Source: Thermoleophilaceae bacterium (lineage in GTDB: Bacteria > Actinomycetota > Thermoleophilia > Solirubrobacterales > Thermoleophilaceae). Taken from it: a stretch of DNA of 6,876 nucleotides. The translations under genes were made by a program, and so were the position numbers. The stretch lies in the NCBI GenBank assembly GCA_013813135.1, contig JACCSF010000171.1, forward strand, positions 1 through 6,876, written 5' to 3'. The notes under the pieces were generated by a model. It did no database searches, was not told where the DNA came from, and worked only from the letters and a program-made list of their open reading frames with translations. Position 1 is the stretch's first letter. The number at the start of each line of letters is the position of its first letter. Positions 1 to 4,145 of the stretch are shown here, piece by piece.

Positions 1-384
1 GAGCCGTCGTGGTCGACGCGGACCGTGGAGGACGATCCAGGGGCGCCGTTCTTCAACGACACCACCAAGTACGTCGTCTCCGCGACGCTCACGACTGCGA
101 CGTGGAGGAACTCGAAGATCATCGGGCGGTACGACCCCGACACGATCCGCAGCCTGAAGGACGAGGTCGCCGGCGACCTCTACGTCAGCGGCAGCGGCAC
201 GCTGGTCCGAGCGATGCTCGCGGACGGCCTGGTCGACGAGCTGCATCTGTGCGTCTACCCGCTCACCCGCGGGTCCGGTCCGCGGCTCCTCCCCGAGGAA
301 GCCGCGCCCGGCAACCTGTCGCTTGCGGCCTGTGAGTCGTACGAGAACGGTGTGGTCTACCTGGCCTACCGACCGCAGGCGTGA
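1..384 (+). CDS. RibD C-terminal / dihydrofolate reductase-like protein, 5' truncated
   Basis: Frame 1 is open from the first base to a TGA at 382-384, giving the last 127 residues of a protein whose start lies outside the window. The fragment matches the C-terminal half of the RibD-C/DHFR-like fold: a TWRNSK segment, an LKDEVAGDLYVSGSGTLVRA segment (the family's 'lK...di.v.GS..l...L' nucleotide-binding loop), then LADGLVDELHL and a VYPLTRGSGPRLL block, the usual 'GLvDE...P...G.G..LF' ending. Family members are NADPH-dependent reductases. Most standalone actinobacterial copies are of unknown substrate and are not true folate or riboflavin enzymes, so no gene symbol is given. Third codon positions are almost all G or C. 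No partner gene is visible on the left side. The family call is firm; the substrate is unknown. Confidence 0.88.
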   Translation, partial: EPSWSTRTVEDDPGAPFFNDTTKYVVSATLTTATWRNSKIIGRYDPDTIRSLKDEVAGDLYVSGSGTLVRAMLADGLVDELHLCVYPLTRGSGPRLLPEEAAPGNLSLAACESYENGVVYLAYRPQA

Positions 385-394
385 GGCCGCCGCG

Positions 395-529
395 TCAGGA
401 AGCCACGACCGCGAACGCGACGAGCAACGCAGCGGCCCCGGCCCTCGCGCCCCGCGCGACGCCGCTTCGCTGGGCGACCACGGCCAGCGCCGGCCTGTAG
501 GGCCTGAGGCGGCGCGAGTGCTCCCACAT
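395..529 (-). CDS. possible small membrane protein, 44 aa (weak)
   Basis: An ATG at 529 on the minus strand opens a 44-residue frame ending in TGA at 395-397, ten bases from the convergent end of the RibD-C gene. The product has a basic N-terminal half and a hydrophobic end (AAALLVAFAVVAS) that could span a membrane once. Third positions are very GC-rich, as in real genes here. Against it: no good ribosome binding site is visible, the frame stays open upstream to 712, and in DNA this GC-rich random open frames are common. It may instead be the tail of a decayed membrane protein. I recognise no family. Confidence 0.22.
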   Translation of the reverse strand: MWEHSRRLRPYRPALAVVAQRSGVARGARAGAAALLVAFAVVAS

Positions 530-665
530 ACGGTTGATCCCGACGCACGATTCTGGCGCACGCCCCTCGCGAGAGTCTTCGACAATCCAGCGGCCGCACC
601 GGAGATGTCCGTCCGGGCGGAACAAGGGGGCCGCTGATAGGCCGGTCAAGCTCACGCTGCCACTC
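530..665. other. stretch without a recognisable gene
   Basis: Together with 385-529 this makes about 280 bases between the RibD-C gene and the next coding-like frame. Open frames cross it on both strands, but none shows a recognisable family, a ribosome binding site or a convincing start. No tRNA, repeat array or strong terminator was seen. It may be decayed sequence or the control region of the following gene. Confidence 0.4.
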
Positions 666-1026
666 ATGTCCACAGCGAGGCTCGATCGCTTCAGCCTCTT
701 CGGGCTGGCCACGAGTGGCTACTTCAAGCGCGTCGTGCGCTCGATCCCGCGCGGTGAGGCCCGCGCCTTGGCGCGCGGCGAGCCGCTATGTCGCGGGCAT
801 GAGCGAGGACAGCGCCTTCATCGACACCCGCGAGTGCCGCCGCATATCCCGGGTGATGATGTTCGCGATCCTGCTCGGCCGCTCGATGGACCACAGGCTG
901 TTCGACCACAGGCGTTCCTACTCTTCGTATATCCGTGAGGCGTACATCGCCCGGGGCGAGAGCACTCAAGTCCCGGGACGTGGCGCCGACGAGCTGCCGG
1001 TCCCGGGCGAGTCGGGCGGGGTGTGA
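666..1026 (+). pseudogene. unrecognised protein split by an apparent frameshift
   Basis: Two adjoining frames each look coding for only part of this stretch. Frame 3 from the ATG at 666 (MSTARLDRFSLFGLATSG, then YFKRVVRSIPRGEARALAR) has GC-rich third positions until about 775 and then degenerates into proline/histidine/arginine-rich sequence. Frame 1 takes over at about 780-800 with ASRYVAGMSEDSAFID and runs to TGA at 1024-1026, with equally good third-position bias to about 960. Joined, they give roughly 120 residues, with basic and aromatic helices and a DHRLFDHRR repeat. I do not recognise the family. The YVAGMSED piece faintly recalls the 'DYIAGMTD' motif of dGTPase-type HD phosphohydrolases, but no HD motif supports that. 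Alternatives are an intact gene starting at the ATG at 799, or a sequencing indel at about 775-795. No good ribosome binding site precedes 666. Confidence 0.4.
889..918 (+). repeat. 15-bp imperfect tandem duplication
   Basis: Two adjacent 15-base units, 889-903 and 904-918, share their first ten bases (GACCACAGGC) and differ only in the tail (TGTTC against GTTCC). In frame 1 they encode DHRLF followed by DHRRS, so the repeat keeps the frame of the surrounding gene. It looks like a small in-frame slippage duplication. Confidence 0.6.
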
Positions 1027-1048
1027 GGCGGGGAGCGGTCGGGCGCCT

Positions 1049-1402
1049 TCACAGGCCTGCGTCGTCGCCCTGAACGAGCTTGCGACCGATGTGCCGGAAT
1101 TGCTCGGAGATGCTCGAAGAGACCAGCTCGTACACCGTCAGCGCGCTGGTGTCGGCGAGCTTGTAGTAGGCCGTGCGCCCCGATTGGCGGCGGCCGACGA
1201 CGCCCGCCTCGCGCAGGATCCCGAGGTGCTGGGACGCGTTGTGCACGCTGACGGCCGCCTCGTCGGCCAGGGCCTGCACAGATACCTCACCGTGCCGCTC
1301 GAGTTGATCGATCAGCCGGATCCGGAGCGGCTGCCCCAGCACTTGGAGGCGCCGTGCGATCAGCTCGCCAAGCGGGTCCGGTATCGGCCGTGGGAGGGGC
1401 AT
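1049..1402 (-). CDS. ArsR/SmtB-family winged-helix transcriptional regulator
   Basis: The 117-residue product has the ArsR-type layout. An N-terminal helix (ARRLQVLGQPLRIRLIDQL, about residues 16-34) matches the 'a..lkaLs.ptRl.IL..L' start of the family. The helix-turn-helix spans about 40-66, with recognition helix SVHNASQHLGILREAG, and the beta wing follows at about 67-82 (VVGRRQSGRTAYYKL). The C-terminal helix (about 90-110) would serve dimerisation. Family members are usually homodimeric repressors of neighbouring genes. The protein contains no cysteine and lacks the ELCVCDL metal site, so it is unlikely to sense arsenite or other thiophilic metals by the classical mechanism; the effector is unknown. 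The ATG at 1400-1402 lies inside the 3' end of the cobS remnant, so its promoter must sit in that remnant. It converges with the 666-1026 locus. Its target gene is not evident. Confidence 0.9.
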   Translation of the reverse strand: MPLPRPIPDPLGELIARRLQVLGQPLRIRLIDQLERHGEVSVQALADEAAVSVHNASQHLGILREAGVVGRRQSGRTAYYKLADTSALTVYELVSSSISEQFRHIGRKLVQGDDAGL

Positions 1403-1641
1403 CGCTCGTTCACGGCCGCCAGGCCATGCACACCGCCGGTGATCAGTCCGACGGCGAGGAACCAGGCGGCCGCACGAGACAGTCGGGCCGTGCCTAGGGG
1501 CCGATCATCGGCGACCGGAAGTCGGGTGAGGAAGCCGAGGGCGGTCACAGCGTCGCCCACCGGGGCTGGTGTGTTCCGCGGCCGCCGTGTGCCACCGACA
1601 ATGGGGGTTGGGGCGGCGGCTGGCGGGCGGGCGTTGCTCAT
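1403..1641 (-). pseudogene. cobS: N-terminal remnant of CobS (adenosylcobinamide-GDP ribazoletransferase)
   Basis: From the ATG at 1639-1641 the minus strand encodes a proline-rich leader, then VGDAVTALGFLTRLPV and LSRAAAWFLAVGLITGG. These closely follow the conserved CobS N-terminus ('al.FLTrlPv ... l.raa.wFPlvGlliG'), the first membrane-associated segment of the enzyme that joins alpha-ribazole phosphate to adenosylcobinamide-GDP. Similarity stops at about GGVHGLAAVNE, exactly where arsR starts in another frame, so about 80 of the usual roughly 250 residues remain. The usual WFP is WFL here. The start overlaps the stop of the upstream cobT remnant (ATGA), the arrangement expected in intact cob operons. 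Being truncated it cannot be functional. The family call rests on motif recall, not alignment. Confidence 0.68.
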
Positions 1642-1763
1642 GGGGCGTCGGAGACGCCGGCCTCGGCGAAGGTGGCCATCTGGCTGTGGGTGGCGGCCGT
1701 GAGGCGCAGGATGGTCAGGACGGCCGCGGTACCGTTGGCTCGCGGACACTTCACCCGCGCCAC
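1638..1763 (-). pseudogene. cobT: C-terminal remnant of CobT (nicotinate-nucleotide:dimethylbenzimidazole phosphoribosyltransferase)
   Basis: In the minus-strand frame ending with TGA at 1638-1640, about 41 residues are open after an in-frame stop at 1764-1766. They end in ATHSQMATFAEAGVSDAP, which matches the characteristic CobT C-terminus 'eMATFAEAGVs'. The preceding NGTAAVLTILRLTAA lines up with the 'GeGsGAalalpll.aA' segment that closes the CobT active site, but the usual GEG is degenerate. CobT activates the lower ligand base of cobalamin. The stop overlaps the cobS start as ATGA. No CobT-like sequence is visible further upstream (1764-1960), so only the tail survives. This frame has no start codon of its own. 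Confidence 0.62.
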
Positions 1764-1863
1764 TCAGCGGAGCGACGAACGCCGCGGACCACACGACGGC
1801 CGGATCTCCCGGCGAAGCTCGTTGTTGTCGCCCATCGCACCTCCAACCCGCTCCTCGTCCGAA

Positions 1864-1909
1864 CGGTTCAGACGCGCCGCCGGCGCGCCTCGATCTGGAT
1901 CCTGAACCG
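1864..1909. promoter_or_regulatory. nested inverted repeats upstream of the membrane-protein gene
   Basis: CGGTTCAG at 1864-1871 and CTGAACCG at 1902-1909 are perfect 8-base complements. Between them CGCGCC (1873-1878) and GGCGCG (1882-1887) form a second perfect stem with a three-base loop. The 5' end also overlaps a 9-base palindrome (GAACGGTTC, 1861-1869). It lies 57 bases before the ATG at 1967, so it could be an operator pair or a structured 5' leader. Short GC stems arise easily at this composition, but the AT-containing outer arms are less trivial. Confidence 0.35.
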
Positions 1910-1952
1910 AACCGCGGGGTTGAGGGTCCAACGCCAGGAACGGCTCCTCCAC

Positions 1953-1960
1953 GGAAAGGA
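1953..1960 (+). promoter_or_regulatory. ribosome binding site of the membrane-protein gene
   Basis: GGAAAGGA lies six bases before the ATG at 1967. It is the best Shine-Dalgarno match in the window and fixes that start. Confidence 0.75.
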
Positions 1961-1966
1961 CGGCTG

Positions 1967-2479
1967 ATGAATCTCGCGCACGATCTTGACCGGCGCGTCG
2001 CCTACGGCGTGGTCGGCGGGACCTTCGCCGGGCTCCTGTTTCTGCTGGCGAACATGTGGTACGCCGACGGGCAGGGCCTTCCGGCGGTCGCCCCGCTGTA
2101 CGACATCTCCACGATCTTCTACTTCTCCGACAAGCCCGACCCCCAGCCGATCAACGCGGCCGTCGGCCTCGTCGTCCATCTGACGCTCGCCGCCGCGTTC
2201 GGCGCGACGCTCGCCGCCCTCGCTCCGCTCGCGCGAGGCGCGGCTCAGCTCGCCGGACTCGGCGCCGCGTTCGGCCTCGCGCTCTACATCGTCAACTTCC
2301 AGATCCTCGGACGCCTGGTGTTCGAGTGGTTCCAGGAGGGACCCAACCAGACCTTCGAGGTGTTCGCGCACTTGGGGTACGGCCTGCTCCTCGTCCCCTT
2401 CGTCCTGCAGTTCGCCGCCGCCGGCGGCCGCTCACGCGCCAGCAGGCCGGCGAGAGCGGCGCGGCGGGCCGCGCCCTGA
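1967..2479 (+). CDS. four-helix integral membrane protein, unknown function
   Basis: This 170-residue protein has four hydrophobic segments: about residues 11-31 (VAYGVVGGTFAGLLFLLANM), 63-86, 92-113 and 132-152. An outward- or inward-facing loop with the sequence YDISTIFYFSDKPDP lies between helices 1 and 2, and a charged loop (FEWFQEGPNQTFE) precedes helix 4. The tail after 152 is arginine/alanine-rich and probably cytoplasmic. There is no signal peptide separate from helix 1 and no metal or catalytic motif that I recognise. Small glycines and alanines in the helices suggest tight packing. The start is fixed by a strong ribosome binding site. It stands alone on its strand: upstream are divergent cob remnants, downstream decayed sequence and a ccdA remnant. 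I do not recognise the family; the gene itself looks real by codon bias and ribosome binding site. Confidence 0.85.
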   Translation: MNLAHDLDRRVAYGVVGGTFAGLLFLLANMWYADGQGLPAVAPLYDISTIFYFSDKPDPQPINAAVGLVVHLTLAAAFGATLAALAPLARGAAQLAGLGAAFGLALYIVNFQILGRLVFEWFQEGPNQTFEVFAHLGYGLLLVPFVLQFAAAGGRSRASRPARAARRAAP

Positions 2480-2756
2480 ACGGGCTGCGGCGCCGGCCAG
2501 ACCCGCGACGTCGTCGTGGGTAGGGTCCCGACCACAAGTCTGCGTGGGACAACGGCCGACGGGACACCAGTCGCGTTCGCCTCCGACCAGGCGCGTGCGG
2601 CCCTGTCTGACGGGCGGCGCGTGGCGCTGCGCGGCGTGCAGCTCGTCGGCGACGGCAACGATGCGCCCGCGCGCGCGACGACGGCAGGCCGCTCGTGTCT
2701 CCCGAGGCGTCCGGGTTCTTAGCGGCCTCGCCGGCTATCACTCGGGCGGCTTCTAG
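2480..2756 (+). other. decayed or unrecognised sequence with a possible two-frame remnant
   Basis: A GTG at 2516 opens a 68-codon frame to TAG at 2720-2722. Its middle (DGTPVAFASDQARAALSDGR, then RVALRGVQLVGDG) shows coding-like third-position bias. From about 2680 another frame reads DGRPLVSPEASGFLAASPAIT with similar bias, so a single ancestral reading frame broken by an indel is plausible. I recognise no family. It sits on the same strand just before the ccdA remnant and may belong to the same lost operon. No ribosome binding site, RNA gene or repeat array was seen. Confidence 0.3.
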
Positions 2757-2950
2757 GAGGTGGCGCTCGGACTGGCCGTGCTCGCAGTGGTCTGGCCGCT
2801 CCGGCGCCGGTTCCGGCCCGCGGGCCCAGCAGCGGCGCGGTTCTGATCGTGATGGGGGTGCTGATCTGGACCGGCGAGCTGTTCCAGCTCAACATCGAGG
2901 CGCAGCGCTTCCTCGACCGCGTCGGGCTGCACGTCTTCGCCGACGTGTGA
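2757..2950 (+). pseudogene. ccdA: C-terminal remnant of CcdA (cytochrome c biogenesis / thiol-disulfide membrane protein), frameshifted
   Basis: Frame 2 ends at TGA 2948-2950 and reads SSGAVLIVMGVLIWTGELFQ followed by LNIEAQRFLDRVGL. That is the last transmembrane helix and tail typical of CcdA/DsbD-type electron carriers ('vsGvlLi.mGvLi.tG.l..LN'). Just before it, in frame 3, is VALGLAVLAVVWPLRRRFRP, which fits the preceding helix and the basic loop before that last helix. The two halves are in different frames, with the switch at about 2810-2825, and frame 3 is preceded by a TAG at 2754-2756. CcdA passes electrons from thioredoxin across the membrane to apocytochrome c or thiol-oxidised partners. 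The N-terminal four helices with the active-site cysteines are absent. No start codon or ribosome binding site was found, so this should not be functional. Confidence 0.66.
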
Positions 2951-2957
2951 GCCGCGG

Positions 2958-3215
2958 TTAGGGCTCGCGGCGCAGCCGCTCGAGCACGCCGTCGGCCACG
3001 CTCGGGCGCGGCTCGACGGGCAACTCCATGAGGCTCTTGAGCGTGCGTCGCAGCGTACGCAGGACGCGCCGGCAGTGCGGGCAGATGCCGACGTGGTCTT
3101 CGACGCGCTCGCGCTCGAGCGGGGAGAGGTCCTGGTCCAGGTAGGCGGACAGGTGCGCGTGCGTCCAGCGGTGCTCGCGCATGTAGCGGCGATGTTCGAG
3201 CAGGCGGCGGATCAT
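2958..3215 (-). CDS. zinc-finger anti-sigma factor (ZAS / zf-HC2 type)
   Basis: An 85-residue soluble protein. Residues about 14-50 hold the ZAS core: HRWTHAHLSAYLDQDLSPLE, then HVGICPHC with H41, C45 and C48 (the H-x3-C-x2-C zinc motif). An upstream histidine at about 19-21 could be the fourth ligand. The rest is a helical arginine-rich segment ending in VLERLRREP. There is no transmembrane helix, so it would act in the cytoplasm. Family members bind and hold an ECF sigma factor, often releasing it when the zinc-bound thiols are oxidised. Its ATG (3213-3215) overlaps the stop of the sigma gene (3212-3214), the classic translationally coupled sigma/anti-sigma pair. The start is chosen for that overlap. 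This copy looks intact. Confidence 0.88.
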   Translation of the reverse strand: MIRRLLEHRRYMREHRWTHAHLSAYLDQDLSPLERERVEDHVGICPHCRRVLRTLRRTLKSLMELPVEPRPSVADGVLERLRREP

Positions 3216-3797
3216 TGGTCGCTCTCCAGGTAGTACTCGTCAACGGCTCGTCGCACGACAAGGCGTGCGCGGTGCAGGCGGCTCTTGAAGGCCGCCTCGC
3301 CCAGCTCCATCACCTCGGCCGCCTCGTCCGTCGAGAGGCCCTCCACGTCGCGCAGGATCAGCGGCGTCCGGTACTCGAGTGGTAGCGTCCGGACGGCGTC
3401 CTCGAGCAGGCGTCGCAGCTGGCCCTGCTCGGCCTGGAACTCGGGCGCCTCGCTCCAGTCGGGCGCATCCTCGATCGGGCTGTCTTCAATCGAGCTGACC
3501 GTGCCTGGCGGCGGCCTGCGCTCCGCGCGCCGCTTGGCCTCGTTGATGCCGATTCGGGGGGTAGAGCCAGGTGAAGAAGCGGGAGCGCAGCTCGAACTTG
3601 TCGATGCTGCGCCAGGCGCGCAGGAAGGTCTCCTGCGTGACCTCCTCCGCCTCGTCGGCGTCGGCGACGAAGCGCAGCACGACGGCGTAGAGGCGCTCGG
3701 CGTGGCGGTGCACCAGTTCCTCGAAGGCGAGCCGGTCACCGGCCTGGGAGCGCTCGACCAGCTGCGCCTCGTCGCTCTTCGCGACCGGCGCGTTCAC
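3212..3797 (-). pseudogene. ECF (group IV) RNA polymerase sigma factor gene, interrupted by a one-base frameshift
   Basis: The best start is a GTG at 3795-3797, six bases after GAGG (3804-3807). The first frame encodes sigma region 2: DEAQLVERSQAGDRLAFEEL, then ADEAEEVTQETFLRAWRSID (the core-binding and -10 segment) and FFTWLY. At a run of six C on the coding strand (3556-3561) the reading must lose one base to continue as RIGINEAKRRAERRPP. Then come an acidic linker and sigma region 4 (LEDAVRTLPLEYRTPLILRD, followed by GLSTDEAAEVMELGEAAFKSRL, the -35 helix-turn-helix) to TGA at 3212-3214. The corrected product is about 194 residues, normal for an ECF sigma. As written, translation ends before region 4. 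Both halves are otherwise well conserved with no other stops, so a sequencing indel or a very recent mutation is more likely than old decay. Target promoters are unknown. Confidence 0.82.
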
Positions 3798-3803
3798 GCG
3801 CGA

Positions 3804-3807
3804 CCTC
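3804..3807 (-). promoter_or_regulatory. ribosome binding site supporting the sigma-factor GTG start
   Basis: GAGG on the minus strand lies six bases before the GTG at 3797. It favours this start over the ATG at 3893, whose extra N-terminal residues look unlike a sigma factor. Confidence 0.5.
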
Positions 3808-3932
3808 GATGATGTGGATAGTGCACGGGCATCGCCCGTAGCTTGCCAGGCGGCGCCGGCTCCGATCGCCGACGTCCGGCGGGCGGCGCTCATCGCGGGC
3901 TCGCGGCCGGCCCGCCGGGCGTCTGACGGAAG

Positions 3933-4062
3933 CGGCTCGCTTCGCAGCCGCTCGATGACGCTGCTGGCGCGGTGCTAGCTCGCCGTCGATGTAGTCGGAC
4001 ATGTGGCGCTGCGACCAGCGATGGTCGCGCCTGTCCCGCATGTGGCGCGCGAATCCGATCAC
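3933..4062 (-). pseudogene. second zinc-finger anti-sigma remnant with its centre deleted
   Basis: From a GTG at 4060-4062 the minus strand reads VIGFARHMRDRRDHRWSQRH then MSDYIDGELAPRQQ. This parallels the start of the intact anti-sigma (RRYMREHRWTHAHLSAYLDQDLSP), including the HRW and the Y-x-D-x-x-L helix. The H-x3-C-x2-C part that should follow is missing. Instead, in a different frame, the sequence continues SSVIERLRSEP, which matches the C-terminal end VLERLRREP of the intact copy. So both ends of an anti-sigma gene remain, with the zinc-binding middle lost at about 3958-3970 and the frame shifted. The downstream frame runs without a stop into the sigma gene. Without the zinc ligands it should not work as a ZAS anti-sigma. 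Confidence 0.6.
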
Positions 4063-4069
4063 GGCCCTT

Positions 4070-4087
4070 GGACCCTCGCGAGGGACC
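4070..4087. promoter_or_regulatory. palindrome in the divergent intergenic region
   Basis: CCCTCGCGAGGG at 4073-4084 is a perfect 12-base palindrome. It extends to GG...CC at 4070-4071 and 4086-4087 across one A/A mismatch on each side. It lies between the divergent start of the anti-sigma remnant (4062) and the radical SAM gene (4146), a natural place for an operator controlling either side. A TTGACC on the minus strand (4132-4137) and a TTGGAT on the plus strand (4089-4094) are possible -35 elements, but neither has a convincing -10 partner. Confidence 0.4.
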
Positions 4088-4145
4088 GTTGGATTCAGGC
4101 GCACCGAGCTGAATCGTCGCGAGTGCGACCGGGTCAAACATCCAC

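Noticed and set aside
935..1702. 255-codon plus-strand open frame
   Set aside because: It is antisense to arsR and the cob remnants and has no recognisable motif; the minus-strand genes explain the sequence.
1642..1794. Minus-strand extension of the cobS frame upstream of its ATG
   Set aside because: The residues do not resemble CobS, and the same bases encode the CobT tail in another frame.
1764..1966. Possible cobalamin riboswitch near the cob remnants
   Set aside because: No recognisable B12-box or cobalamin riboswitch core was seen; only the simple nested inverted repeats at 1864-1909.
1868..2371. 167-codon minus-strand open frame rich in Glu/Arg/Gly
   Set aside because: Antisense shadow of the four-helix membrane protein, which has a strong ribosome binding site.
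3798..3893. ATG at 3893 as the sigma-factor start
   Set aside because: The extra N-terminal residues look unlike a sigma factor and seem to continue from the anti-sigma remnant, while the GTG at 3797 has a GAGG ribosome binding site six bases upstream.
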